NCBI RefSeq assembly: GCF_022347765.1
Contig: NZ_JAKRFZ010000002.1
Span: 62,001 to 126,000 of the forward strand
From: Pseudoalteromonas sp. OOF1S-7
GTDB lineage: Bacteria; Pseudomonadota; Gammaproteobacteria; Enterobacterales; Alteromonadaceae
Direction of reading: 5' to 3'
DNA length: 64,000 nt
Within the stretch, counting starts at the first letter, position 1. Each line of letters opens with the position of its first letter. Position numbers and translations under genes: made by a program. Positions 52,732 to 64,000 of the stretch are shown piece after piece. The notes under the pieces were generated by a model. The model made no database searches. It was not told where the DNA came from and was given only the letters and a program-made list of their open reading frames with translations.

Positions 52732-52989
52732 AAGGGATAATATTGCCCATCATTTTTACACTCTCAGTGTAACCAACACCTGAAGAATACCCACCTTACG
52801 TTTAAACTCCTGCCAGATTAACCATGAAAATTTAGTGATATTAAAATTTAAATATACGACAACAAAGTGTAAAAAAAAGAATTTCATTGTCTCTTTTTGT
52901 AACCCTGTGAAGATTTCTACTTTCCGATATGATTTAATCCCCCCATCCCAAAACGGGGACATTTTGTACATAAATTAAAGGTCATATGG
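52732..52989. other. AT-rich leader region of the large lipoprotein gene
   Basis: 258 bases, very AT-rich, with a TATGAT hexamer near 52930 as a possible -10 and no clear -35. I see no ORF, regulatory palindrome or RNA gene. Confidence 0.35.
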
Positions 52990-55065
52990 ATGTTTAAATA
53001 TTCAAAAATTGCAATGGGTTTAGCAGCATGTTTTGCTCTGAGTGGATGTCTTGACGTTGAAGACAATAACAACAATGATGAACTGGTCAACAAACTTGAA
53101 CAGCAAAATCAAATTTTACAAAACCAGCTTGATGAAAACAAAAAGCAAAGCGAAGATCAGGCCGTTAAAGACAAAGCGCTCGAAACACCATTTGTTCTGA
53201 AAGGTGGCATTGTTGCAGCAGTGGAAGGCGTTGATCTGTCTGATGTGCAAGTGACTGCATACTATGACGGCATGTGGCACGAGCCTGTCGACGTTGCCGA
53301 AGATGGCAGCTACTCAATTCCTAAGGTCCCTCAGTACAGCAATATTTTACTCAAAGTAAGCAGTCCAAGCAACGCGATTATTACTCAGCTGTTCGACCAT
53401 GCAACACGCAGTGCCGGTAGCCGTACTGAAGTAGTCAGCGCTGTACAAACATTGACGGTATCCAAACCGCATACTGTTACCTTTAGTATTCTCAATCGGA
53501 ACACTTTTGAAGCCATTTCCGATTTGCAAATTACGGCTGAACCAGAAATTAACACTCATACCAGTGCGCGATATGAACTGGAACATATGCTGGAACAAAA
53601 TAAGATTGGCGCAACCTATAACACTGATACAAACCAGTATGAACTCATCGTGCCTCAAGGCATTGATTTCGATCTGGAGATTGATGTAGACGTAGACAAC
53701 GATGGCCATGACGAGTACACCATCTATAGATCAGACTACTCCATTGACTCAGGCAATGGCATCGTGAGCTTGTACAACTTTAATGCCGAGCAACAAACAG
53801 CGTTATATGCAACCGTTGAGAGTATGAATGAGTACGACTTAATGGTTAACTTTGTCAGCGCATCAGGTGAGCAGCTTTATCCTGATACTGTATTTGCAAT
53901 CAACAATGATAAAGGTGACAGCAGCTTTACATTTAATGAAGCGCAAGGACATTACAATTTATCAGCTAAGTACTACGGCGATCTGCAATTCATCACTCAT
54001 GAGTTCTCAGTTAACGGTCGTACGTATAAGGCCGACAATATTGGCATTTCTCGTGATCAAAGGGGCACCTTTAATATAAGCCGACATCACAATCACAGCC
54101 ACCGGGAGAGCTTGTATCAGTCTGAATTAAGCAACAACACCTTGGCGATCACCATACCACTCGAAGAACAAGTTTCGGCGCCTTACCTGGGACTGGAGAT
54201 CATCGAGTCTACAGAAGACACCGTTGCAGAGACACACGGCTTAACTTACTACTTTAATGCCCCTGTTTCACTACAGCAAGACTCTGTCCGGTTATACAAG
54301 CAAGGTGTAATCACCGTTGTAAAAGGCAATGACTCTGACAGTGACGACGTCGCTGCAGGAACAACCTCTATACACCGTAGTAACCACTCTGTCGAGGTAA
54401 ACCGCGCGCTGTCATTCAATGATACCAAGCTCTCTATTACCCCGGCTGCACCACTTGAAGCGGGTTATATGTACCGTTACGAGCTTGACAATGTCGCTCG
54501 AAAAGAAACAGACTCATATGGTTACGTCAACCGTTCAGTTTCATTTTCAATCGACACACCATTTGAGTTCGATGAATCTCAATTCAAAGCAGACAACATG
54601 AACTATCGCAGCGGTGGTGCACTCATCACACCCAAGAACACAGCCGGCGAACAAAGTGGTACTAACAGCGATACTGTCTCGTACCAGCTGTGTATCATTG
54701 CACCAAAAGAAGTGACACTTGTTGCAGCACGTATCAGTGCGGTCACAACCAATGGTGTTAAATACACAGCCGACCACCACTATTATGGGGATTCTAACAC
54801 TTATTTCTATGCACTAGCTGACAATGAGCAGCTAGATTCCAACGTATACCTAAATACGCGCTCAGCTCAACCAAATGGTTACTACCGTTCTATTTGTTTT
54901 GACTACATAGGCCAGTCTGACCAAGATGGGCACTATGCAGGGACGGCGCAATTCATGGACCATGCCGATAACGCGGAAAACAGCGTAGATGTCGATATTA
55001 CTTACCGTTTACCGGGTTCTGATACTGATATCTCAACCGGGGTTAAAACACTCTCTATCGACTAA
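52990..55065 (+). CDS. large lipoprotein of unknown function
   Basis: A 691-residue lipoprotein (lipobox ALSGC, C20). After the lipidated Cys comes an acidic, Asn-rich stretch and a Q/N-rich coiled coil (about 30-60, LVNKLEQQNQILQNQLDENKKQ). A long, probably all-beta region follows that resembles several Ig-like domains (FVLKGGIVAAVEGVDLSDVQVTAYYDG opening). There are few cysteines and no recognisable enzymatic motif. DUF4382-like modules are possible, but I do not recognise it. It may be an outer-membrane surface lipoprotein. A strong terminator follows. Confidence 0.85.
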   Translation: MFKYSKIAMGLAACFALSGCLDVEDNNNNDELVNKLEQQNQILQNQLDENKKQSEDQAVKDKALETPFVLKGGIVAAVEGVDLSDVQVTAYYDGMWHEPVDVAEDGSYSIPKVPQYSNILLKVSSPSNAIITQLFDHATRSAGSRTEVVSAVQTLTVSKPHTVTFSILNRNTFEAISDLQITAEPEINTHTSARYELEHMLEQNKIGATYNTDTNQYELIVPQGIDFDLEIDVDVDNDGHDEYTIYRSDYSIDSGNGIVSLYNFNAEQQTALYATVESMNEYDLMVNFVSASGEQLYPDTVFAINNDKGDSSFTFNEAQGHYNLSAKYYGDLQFITHEFSVNGRTYKADNIGISRDQRGTFNISRHHNHSHRESLYQSELSNNTLAITIPLEEQVSAPYLGLEIIESTEDTVAETHGLTYYFNAPVSLQQDSVRLYKQGVITVVKGNDSDSDDVAAGTTSIHRSNHSVEVNRALSFNDTKLSITPAAPLEAGYMYRYELDNVARKETDSYGYVNRSVSFSIDTPFEFDESQFKADNMNYRSGGALITPKNTAGEQSGTNSDTVSYQLCIIAPKEVTLVAARISAVTTNGVKYTADHHYYGDSNTYFYALADNEQLDSNVYLNTRSAQPNGYYRSICFDYIGQSDQDGHYAGTAQFMDHADNAENSVDVDITYRLPGSDTDISTGVKTLSID

Positions 55066-55075
55066 TACGATATAT

Positions 55076-55124
55076 GGCCCTGCCTGAGTTTATCAGTGCA
55101 GGGCCTGACCTTTTTATTTCTTCC
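55076..55124 (+). terminator. terminator after the large lipoprotein gene
   Basis: GGCCCTGC/GCAGGGCC plus CTGA/TCAG form an interrupted 12-bp stem, followed by TGACCTTTTTATTT, just after the stop. Confidence 0.85.
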
Positions 55125-55136
55125 TATTTAGCCACA

Positions 55137-56588
55137 CTAATAGCCAAACATGTAACTACCGACTGTTACAGTCAGCGTCGTTATCACCACAATCGCAAAC
55201 AGGTTCATAACAAACCCAGCTTTTATCATATCGCGGATTTTTATCTCTCCCGAGCCAAATACGATTGCGTTAGGCGGTGTGGCCACCGGCATCATAAAGG
55301 CGCAGCTTGCGGCCATTGCTGCAGGTATTACCCAGATGAGTGGTGTACCCGCGATTTGCTCAGCGACCGGGCCCAAAAGAGGCAAAAAGCCAGCTGCTGT
55401 TGCTGTGTTACTGGTCAGCTCTGTTAAAAAGGTAATAAGTGCCGCGACTGCCAGCACACCCAGTACCAAAGGTATGGCACTGGCACCAGCCAGCATGTTG
55501 GCGATGTACTCAGCCAGTCCAGAGCCTTTAATTTGTGATGCCAGTGTTAACCCACCACCGAACAATAATAAGATCCCCCAGGGTACCTGCTGCGCGGCCT
55601 GCCAATCCATTAATCTCACATCACTCCCCTGCTTTGCCGGGAGCACGAATAACAGTAAAGCAGCTGCCATCGCAATACCTGTGTCTGTGATGTCCAGACC
55701 CGTCCAGTCTGCCAGGTATGGTCGGCCAATCCAACTCACGGCAGCAAAGACAAAGACCAGCAGGACATTTTTTTCAGCCAGGTTCATAGAGCCCAGTTCA
55801 CCCAGTTGTTTTGTAAAAATCTGAGTAAGGTTTGTGTCACTATTCGTAGCCTGCACCTTAAACGCAAACCGTGTCAGCCACACCCAGCACAACAAAATCA
55901 TACCAAATGTGAAAGGCACTGCCATCACCATCCACTGAGCAAAGCCAATTTTAATCTCATAGTTTTCCCACAGGTAGGCAACCATCAGTGCGTTCGGGGC
56001 TGTGCCAATGATAGTACCTACACCGCCCAGACTCGCGCTGTAGGCGATCGCCAGCAACAGTGCAATACCATAGTTATTATCCTGAGACTGATTGTCCTTG
56101 AGTACATGGATGACCGACAAGGCAATTGGCAACATCATTAAAGTGGTTGCCGTGTTGTTGATCCACATAGATAAAAACCCACTTACCAGCATCATTGCCA
56201 GAATTTGGGTCTTGGGGTTGTTGCCACTGCGTAGCATTGTATGCAGTGCGATACGTTTGTGCAGCTGCCACCTTTCCATGGCAATGGAGATCAGGAAGCC
56301 GCCCAGAAACAAGAAGATCAGAGGGTGTGCATACAAACTTGATGCGGATTTAATGTCGTTGATCCCGGCCAGGGGCACCACCAGCAGAGGAACCAAAGAA
56401 GTAACAGGTATGGGGACAACTTCACTGACCCACCAGATACCCAGCCACACTGCAAGTCCGGCAGTGCGCCAGGCTTCAACACTCATCTCTTCGGGAGGGG
56501 CGATAAAGCACGTTAGCAGCATAAAAGCAGGACCGAGCAGCAGACATAACCGGTCGGTCCAGAGTTTTGACTTTTTCAAATTATCCAT
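55137..56588 (-). CDS. SLC13/DASS-family anion:sodium symporter
   Basis: A 483-residue inner-membrane transporter of the divalent-anion symporter family, carrying dicarboxylates, sulfate or related anions with sodium. It has about 11-12 helices, and the signature SNTATAAGFLPL (family: S-N-T-A-T) in the C-terminal repeat. Its N-terminal partner is MWINNTATTLMMLPIAL, with MLLTCFIAPPEEMSVEAWRTAGLAVWLGIWW at the opening. Other conserved parts are LGGVGTIIGTAPNALMVAYL and MMPVATPPNAIVFGSG. Substrate cannot be read; succinate/malate is likely. Single gene, minus strand. Confidence 0.92.
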   Translation of the reverse strand: MDNLKKSKLWTDRLCLLLGPAFMLLTCFIAPPEEMSVEAWRTAGLAVWLGIWWVSEVVPIPVTSLVPLLVVPLAGINDIKSASSLYAHPLIFLFLGGFLISIAMERWQLHKRIALHTMLRSGNNPKTQILAMMLVSGFLSMWINNTATTLMMLPIALSVIHVLKDNQSQDNNYGIALLLAIAYSASLGGVGTIIGTAPNALMVAYLWENYEIKIGFAQWMVMAVPFTFGMILLCWVWLTRFAFKVQATNSDTNLTQIFTKQLGELGSMNLAEKNVLLVFVFAAVSWIGRPYLADWTGLDITDTGIAMAAALLLFVLPAKQGSDVRLMDWQAAQQVPWGILLLFGGGLTLASQIKGSGLAEYIANMLAGASAIPLVLGVLAVAALITFLTELTSNTATAAGFLPLLGPVAEQIAGTPLIWVIPAAMAASCAFMMPVATPPNAIVFGSGEIKIRDMIKAGFVMNLFAIVVITTLTVTVGSYMFGY

Positions 56589-56665
56589 TACTTATTTTTT
56601 TACCTGGATTTAACACTCTATGGGTATTATGCCAGTAAAATAAGTACAGAGTATGGAAAATCTTG

Positions 56666-58537
56666 CTACTGTGCTGTTATCAACAACGTCATCCCACTGG
56701 CACTTTGATAGCCTTTTACCCCGATATACCAGTTGCCTGCACTCGGGGTACTGAAGGTACAGGTTTCTTCGTTACCACTTTTATAGGGGCGGCAATCATA
56801 ATGATTGTCACCTACCTCAGAACCCTGTTTGACATATAGGTCGCCATCTCCTACTCCGCCAGATAAAGTTACGCTCAGAGTCTGGTAGCCACTTTCCAGT
56901 GATTGTGAGAAATTAATCCAGTCCCCTTGCGCCACCGAAAGGTCGACTTCTGTACGGTTAATTGGTGTCGGTGTTGTGCCCCCTTGTTGATACTCACCCA
57001 CAAGAGTTACGTTTTGAATTTCATTCCAGGCTTCTACCATGACATAGTAAGTACCCTCATTGACAGTATTCATGGTGCAGGTTTCAGTGCTGCTGGACGT
57101 TGTGCTCTTACAGTCAAAGCTTTGCAACGTTGGTTTGGAGCCGTATTTGACGTACAGATCAGCATCGCCGGAGCCGCCTGAGGTTTTAAAAACCAAGCTG
57201 CTACTCCCCGCAGGTACTTCAAGTGAGAAATCATGTTGGGACTTGGCCACACCGCTGATCCCCGTTTTTGGCACACCATTTTGCAGCTTGCCGGGATCCG
57301 GTGGTGGCAAATCTCCGGCATTTTTGCCCATTTCAGCCAGATACGCGACCGCTAGCTTGGCAAACTTACTGGCATGCGTGGCATCAAAAGCAGTATCGTT
57401 GCTGGTATGTATCTTACGGTTGATCTCAGACATACGGGACTCAAACGGCATCGAAGCAGCAAACCCTTGCTGATACCAGGAGGCATGATCTGAGCAACCA
57501 TAGCCACACTGATCATAGCCATAGCTTAAATTGGCTAAGTAGGCATCAAGTAGCTGCGACAAAAATTGATTCTGACCACTGTTGGTGTAGTCTGTCATCA
57601 TTGTGATATCCTGTGCACTGCCATTGTTTCCGGTCATATCAAACTGCACCATACCGACAACATTTTTCCCCTGAGACTGGTAGTCCTGCGCAATCGCTTT
57701 TGAGCCCCGCAGACCCACCTCCTCTGCGGCAAAGCCCATGATCTGAATGGTCCGTTGTGGTTTGTAATCGGCAGCAACCAATGCCTTTAACGCCTCGGTA
57801 AGTACAGCAATACCCGATGCGTTGTCGTCGGCCCCTGGTGCTCTTCCTCCAGACGGATTCGATTGGTTAATCGAGTCCAGGTGCCCACCTATCACGACAA
57901 TTTCATTGGCATTTTCAGCCCCGTTTATAGTCACAACCACCGATGACTGAGACCAGCTATGATCATAGTAATCTACGCTTATGTCACTGCGAGACTGAGT
58001 GATGGTCTGCCATTTTTGTTTAATCCACTGCGCCGCATCAACACCGCTTTGCTGGGTATAGTAACGGTTGTGAAACGCGGTCAGGCTGGCTACCGTGTTA
58101 TCCAGGCTGGTCGTACTCACTTCATTCATCATAGCATTGACCATGGCCGGATTATCTATGGTGTAGGTTTGCAGTGGCTGATTGTTATGTACCAGGTTCA
58201 GCTGAGACAGGTAGAGCTCAGCGTCGCTTTTTGATGCATGCGCAACAAATCCACCGCAGCGATGGTAGTTTTCATGCATAAAATGGCTTAACTCACCATG
58301 TTCCGCACCATCTATCTGCGCTATGCTGACACCCGGTATTGCACTGACCTGAGCATCAATATGCCTGCCTGTCAGTAAATTCTGTAACTGGTAATGCTGT
58401 CCAGCCATCGTATCTATCGTGATCCAGGACTGATCCGATTGTGGCGCAGCATTGGCAAATGCGACACCATGAGAAAAAAATATTAAGTTCGCGGCCATTA
58501 ATCTGGCAGGCACACGAGCTGATCGTTGAGCTGTCAT
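56666..58537 (-). CDS. secreted M28 aminopeptidase with two C-terminal PPC domains
   Basis: A 623-residue exported aminopeptidase of the Vibrio proteolytica leucine aminopeptidase type. After the signal peptide (about 1-29) and a propeptide comes the M28 domain (about 145-405) with a co-catalytic zinc site: H219 (GGHLDS), D237 (GADDNASG), E272 (catalytic base E272 or E273 in AAEEVGL), D300 (QFDMTG) and H351 (CSDHASW). Two pre-peptidase C-terminal (PPC) domains follow, about 425-520 and 530-620 ([38 protein letters not shown]). PPC domains are usually cut off after secretion. It lies next to the M4 protease that shares the same tail, 65 bases downstream of it on the same strand. Confidence 0.95.
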   Translation of the reverse strand: MTAQRSARVPARLMAANLIFFSHGVAFANAAPQSDQSWITIDTMAGQHYQLQNLLTGRHIDAQVSAIPGVSIAQIDGAEHGELSHFMHENYHRCGGFVAHASKSDAELYLSQLNLVHNNQPLQTYTIDNPAMVNAMMNEVSTTSLDNTVASLTAFHNRYYTQQSGVDAAQWIKQKWQTITQSRSDISVDYYDHSWSQSSVVVTINGAENANEIVVIGGHLDSINQSNPSGGRAPGADDNASGIAVLTEALKALVAADYKPQRTIQIMGFAAEEVGLRGSKAIAQDYQSQGKNVVGMVQFDMTGNNGSAQDITMMTDYTNSGQNQFLSQLLDAYLANLSYGYDQCGYGCSDHASWYQQGFAASMPFESRMSEINRKIHTSNDTAFDATHASKFAKLAVAYLAEMGKNAGDLPPPDPGKLQNGVPKTGISGVAKSQHDFSLEVPAGSSSLVFKTSGGSGDADLYVKYGSKPTLQSFDCKSTTSSSTETCTMNTVNEGTYYVMVEAWNEIQNVTLVGEYQQGGTTPTPINRTEVDLSVAQGDWINFSQSLESGYQTLSVTLSGGVGDGDLYVKQGSEVGDNHYDCRPYKSGNEETCTFSTPSAGNWYIGVKGYQSASGMTLLITAQ

Positions 58538-58574
58538 CGCAACACCCCTTTATAAGTCAATGTACAAGCAAGAA

Positions 58575-58591
58575 GGGAGCGTCATGCTCCC
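58575..58591 (-). terminator. hairpin between the M4 and M28 protease genes
   Basis: GGGAGC-GTCAT-GCTCCC with no long T-run; it may partially terminate after the M4 gene. Confidence 0.4.
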
Positions 58592-58602
58592 CTATTCAAT
58601 CA

Positions 58603-61142
<2,540 letters not shown>

Positions 61143-61643
61143 TTAATCACTAACACATGTTTGGTCCGCTAACACGGCTTTAACCATAAGTTGCCAGCCA
61201 AGTGATGTCTCTTTGAGAGCGGACAAATTACCGGGGTCTGTCTGTAAGCACAATGATACTGTATGCCCCACAGCTCCAAGCTCTAGCTCAACCATTGCAA
61301 ACGCCGAATCATCATCACCCGGTTGCGCTTTAAACGCCAACTTTTGCAGGACCACCGATACGGTATCGGGATATTGCTCTGCAATGGCACTTGCCACCTC
61401 AGATAACCCCTGCTCTTTCGATTTTTCCATGGCCGAGCCAATGTCCTTACCAATTCCTTCATCAATTGCGAATCCTATCGCAATGCCGACAGGACCCATG
61501 GCCCCCACCAGCATAGGACCAGCGGCGCTTCCTCTCCCTTCATAAGTAACATCTGGCAGCGCCTGCTTTACAACAGGAGTGTGGGGCACCGATGAACAGG
61601 CACTGAGCAAAGTAAGCAAGATCACGTAAATAAATGGTTTCAT
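61143..61643 (-). CDS. small lipoprotein with glycine-rich central segment
   Basis: A 166-residue lipoprotein: lipobox LLSAC (C16). After an extended, proline-containing segment comes GRGSAAGPMLVGAMGPVGIAIGFAIDEGIGKDIGSAME. This is a glycine-zipper-like stretch of the type found in other bacterial lipoproteins that may insert into membranes. The C-terminal part (ELGAVGHTVSLCLQTDPGNLSAL) looks like a small beta domain. I recognise no family with confidence. It stands alone between the M4 protease and the TonB receptor. Confidence 0.8.
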   Translation of the reverse strand: MKPFIYVILLTLLSACSSVPHTPVVKQALPDVTYEGRGSAAGPMLVGAMGPVGIAIGFAIDEGIGKDIGSAMEKSKEQGLSEVASAIAEQYPDTVSVVLQKLAFKAQPGDDDSAFAMVELELGAVGHTVSLCLQTDPGNLSALKETSLGWQLMVKAVLADQTCVSD

Positions 61644-61907
61644 TTCAAATAGTAAAGAAAGATTAATTTAGGTGCTGCGTATTATAGGGGGGATCAGAAA
61701 CGCTGCATAGCCAAATCGTTCCTCATTTGCAGGCATCTGGCAATAACGGAAAATTAACACCGGGTCGTGGCATGAGAAGAAATATTTTGTTTGCTCGCAA
61801 AACACAGGACTTTTATAGCAACGCCTCTCAACATAACCGGTACAGTCAGCTATTTTGCCAAACAACTTGCGGTAGCAATACAAGCAGTAACCCCCACTGG
61901 TGGCGCC
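61644..61907. other. gap between the small lipoprotein and the TonB receptor
   Basis: 264 bases. Short overlapping ORFs occur in several frames on both strands, but none has a ribosome site or recognisable product. I see no RNA gene. Confidence 0.4.
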
Positions 61908-63905
61908 TTAAAATGACTGAGAGTACTGTAACAGTAGTTGCTGACCACGCTGCGGAACGCGGCCATCGTAAACTCTGGGGTCAAATGCGTTTGTTTGTTT
62001 ATCAAACAAATTTTGCGCCTTGATTCTAATCTGCGTATTTGGATCAAGATGCCAGGTCAATGTGCCTCCGATCAGCCAGTGTGCCTCCTGTTCATAGTGC
62101 CGAAAGCCCGGTTCATCAGGTACAAATTCAGGAAACGCTTTAACCTGCGCACGCCAAACCCCATTCAGACCCACTTGCCAGTGACCAAACTGATGATTGA
62201 GTTGCCATGAGCCAAAACGCTTGTAGCTGGCACTGAATGGATCATCAAAATGCTGGGTGTAATTAAATTTAAACCAGCTGGCATCGCTTAGTTCAAAAGA
62301 AGCACTGACTTCAAGCCCCTGCATAGTCGTGGAATACACGTTACTAAACGTAAATCGGCTTTGCGCCATATCGACCGGTTCCAGCGTGATAAAATCATCC
62401 AGTTGGTTTTCAAACAACACCAGGTCCAGCTGCCATTGTGTATAAGCCATGTGCCAGACCAGCTCAGTAGTTTTAATGTTTTCTGATTTCAGCTGCGGAT
62501 TGCCCCGGGTGATATCATCATTAGAGTTGAGTTCATTGCTGACCGGGATGCGAAAAGATTCACCATATTGCAGCTTGAATGCATAGTGCGAATTAAACTC
62601 ATAGATGGCGGCTATCCGAGGCGACAGCTTACTGTCGATATCGATAAACTCATCAAATCGCAACCCGGTAAACACCGTCAGTTGTTCAGTTAGTGAGTAT
62701 TTCAGCTGCAGGTAAGTTGCGTATGAATCAAAATCCTGCTTCAGACTATCGAACGCAGCAAACTCATCCAGCGGCTTAATGTCACCCAGATAATACTGAT
62801 CTTGCAAAATAATTTGCCCACTTACGGGGTCAAAATGTGACGTATAGGTACCCGCTTTTGACTGCGTTTCTAGTGAATATTCAAGCCCCCAGTGTAGCGC
62901 CACCTGTGCATCATATTGATAAGCCAGATCCCAGTTCAGGGTGAGATCTTCTGAGCGCCACTTTGGCCCGTTAAAAAAGCTGTGCTGCTGCCCCAGCTCT
63001 TCAGCCGTGGCGATCAACCCAGCACTGTCGATATCATGACGAATAAAACTGAGTGTTAAATCGCTGTCCAGTTTGTCTGACAACCTGGTTCTGTGGCTGA
63101 GTTTTGCTCCAACATTGCGACTGGTGTGAAAATTGTCTGTGCTGTAGCTGGATAAGTTCATAAACTCATCCAACGTTGTCCTGGTCAGGTGAAGCGATGC
63201 GCTGAACGCATTCCAGCGGCCGCCAAGCTCAATAAAAATATTCGACTGCGGATCTCTGACCTGGTGCGCTGTATAGAGTTCGCCATCCGTTTTATAGCCA
63301 CTGATATTTGCATAGAAGGTTCGTTCAGCATCAGGGCTATTGCTATAACTTAGCGAAGCCTGGCGGCTCTGATGTAACCCTACGCCAACCTGAATCTGGC
63401 GCACCGACTGACGCGTCACAATGTTCATAACACCAAGGAAGGCATTGCTGCCATACAGAGCAGAGCCCGGACCACGAATGAATTCGACCTTATCAACCAC
63501 GTCAACCGGAATAAACGGCGCGTATACCGATGCTTTACCGAATGAAGCATCGTTCAGCCTTTGACCGTTTAGCATCACCAGGATATTGCCATTGTCCAGA
63601 TACACACCCCGAGCATGCTCTTTGGGCACACTGCCGACCCAGTCACCTCGCGTAGACTGAAAGCCGGGCACAAAATTCATGAGTTCGTAGACGTTACGAA
63701 TGCCGAGCAAAGCTATCTGCTGCTGAGAAAACGATGTCACACTTGACGGGACGGATTGGGCAGTCTCTGAGGTCTTACTGGCGAGCTCTACCGTCACATC
63801 CATCAATTCTTCGAACGTCAGTTCGAACAACGCTTCCTGGCGGGCACACAGAGGCAAGCTGAGCAAAACTATACTTACAGGTAGCAGGCTTTTTATCATA
63901 CTCAT
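61908..63905 (-). CDS. TonB-dependent outer-membrane receptor
   Basis: A 665-residue receptor. The signal peptide (MIKSLLPVSIVLLSLPLCA) is followed by LFELTFEELMDVTVELASKTSETAQSVPSSVTSFSQQQIALLG, the usual N-terminal run-in of a subgroup of plug domains. VYELMNFVPGFQSTRGD and VEFIRGPGSALYGSNAFLGVMNIVTRQS complete the plug. The barrel contains long strands and ends QQLLLQYSQSF with the C-terminal Phe for outer-membrane insertion. The ligand is unknown, with no nearby TonB or transporter. Start at 63905 (MSMIKS) or 63899 (MIKS); the difference is two residues. Confidence 0.9.
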   Translation of the reverse strand: MSMIKSLLPVSIVLLSLPLCARQEALFELTFEELMDVTVELASKTSETAQSVPSSVTSFSQQQIALLGIRNVYELMNFVPGFQSTRGDWVGSVPKEHARGVYLDNGNILVMLNGQRLNDASFGKASVYAPFIPVDVVDKVEFIRGPGSALYGSNAFLGVMNIVTRQSVRQIQVGVGLHQSRQASLSYSNSPDAERTFYANISGYKTDGELYTAHQVRDPQSNIFIELGGRWNAFSASLHLTRTTLDEFMNLSSYSTDNFHTSRNVGAKLSHRTRLSDKLDSDLTLSFIRHDIDSAGLIATAEELGQQHSFFNGPKWRSEDLTLNWDLAYQYDAQVALHWGLEYSLETQSKAGTYTSHFDPVSGQIILQDQYYLGDIKPLDEFAAFDSLKQDFDSYATYLQLKYSLTEQLTVFTGLRFDEFIDIDSKLSPRIAAIYEFNSHYAFKLQYGESFRIPVSNELNSNDDITRGNPQLKSENIKTTELVWHMAYTQWQLDLVLFENQLDDFITLEPVDMAQSRFTFSNVYSTTMQGLEVSASFELSDASWFKFNYTQHFDDPFSASYKRFGSWQLNHQFGHWQVGLNGVWRAQVKAFPEFVPDEPGFRHYEQEAHWLIGGTLTWHLDPNTQIRIKAQNLFDKQTNAFDPRVYDGRVPQRGQQLLLQYSQSF

Positions 63906-64000
63906 TCGCTCAACGACGCAATTACAGCTAAACGGTTATACCAATTTCACTTAATACTTGTTCAATTTGAAGTAGCAAATATGACGCTAACGGCGTTAAA
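63906..64000. other. window-edge non-coding sequence
   Basis: 95 bases upstream of the TonB receptor. They include TTATACCAATTTCACTTAAT (63934-63953) and end in GCTAACGGCGTTAAA, whose TAACG-G-CGTTA is a short dyad. It resembles sequence I associate with dispersed repeats in this genus, but it is cut by the window end. Confidence 0.3.

Noticed and set aside
61668..61883. 71-residue ORF on the minus strand between a lipoprotein and a TonB receptor
   Set aside because: No ribosome site, no recognisable pattern, and mixed hydrophobicity; most likely chance.

Overview
The window reads as chromosomal DNA of a marine gammaproteobacterium of the order Alteromonadales, most likely Pseudoalteromonas or a close relative. 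This rests on overall protein character: an E. coli-like housekeeping set (DnaK/DnaJ, Ppc, Udp, Cdd, PqiABC, FadE), many large TonB-dependent receptors, secreted proteases with PKD, carbohydrate-binding and PPC tail domains, a GlyGly-CTERM surface protein, and small proteins known mainly from Alteromonadales and Vibrionales. I see no rRNA, tRNA, CRISPR array, insertion sequence or prophage. Every base-level signal was read by eye; no database search was run.

Layout. 0-5 kb: the 3' end of an AbgT transporter, a glutathione transferase-like gene, a DEAD-box helicase, a DapA whose sequence looks like the plant type, and a divergent gene carrying a good LexA box. 5-16 kb: secreted and envelope functions, namely a very large BNR/VPS10 protein with a GlyGly-CTERM tail, a TonB receptor, a cytochrome b562-like protein, an orphan sugar-type binding protein, a subtilase with PKD and chitin-binding tails, and an EamA/phosphotransferase pair. 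16-28 kb: fadE and an acyl-CoA thioesterase, each with a FadR-like operator; ybaK; a small Cys-rich membrane protein; dnaK-dnaJ with a clear sigma-32 promoter; and the pqiABC operon.

28-40 kb: an M16 protease lipoprotein, a UshA-type nucleotidase lipoprotein, a two-gene unit pairing a PhnD-like binding protein with a membrane protein that has a putative winged-helix domain, then an S1/P1 nuclease immediately followed by an Oar-like TonB receptor. 40-42 kb: tyrosine/homogentisate degradation (hmgA, maiA) with a divergent MarR regulator. The intergenic region has a 20-bp palindrome between the -35 and -10 boxes and a separate TyrR-like box. 42-52 kb: small conserved proteins, a third orphan binding protein, an arginase-family enzyme, a DUF2189 membrane protein, pyrimidine salvage (udp, cdd), a STAS protein and ppc.

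51.6-51.8 kb is the most interesting stretch. A strong sigma-70 promoter overlapped by a near-perfect Fur box precedes about 170 nt of non-coding, foldable sequence. It contains the ten-base RyhB core ACATTGCTCA and ends in a textbook terminator, so I call it a RyhB-like iron-responsive small RNA. 52-64 kb: a Sel1-repeat protein, a large unknown lipoprotein, a SLC13-type anion symporter, two neighbouring secreted zinc peptidases (M28 and M4) sharing tandem PPC tails, a glycine-rich lipoprotein and a further TonB receptor.

Together the genes describe a heterotroph that digests protein, and probably nucleic acid and chitin-associated material, outside the cell. It imports products through TonB receptors and burns aromatic amino acids and fatty acids under HmgR/TyrR-like and FadR-like control. 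The three orphan periplasmic binding proteins (11.5, 34.4 and 43.2 kb) have no transporter beside them and may be sensory.
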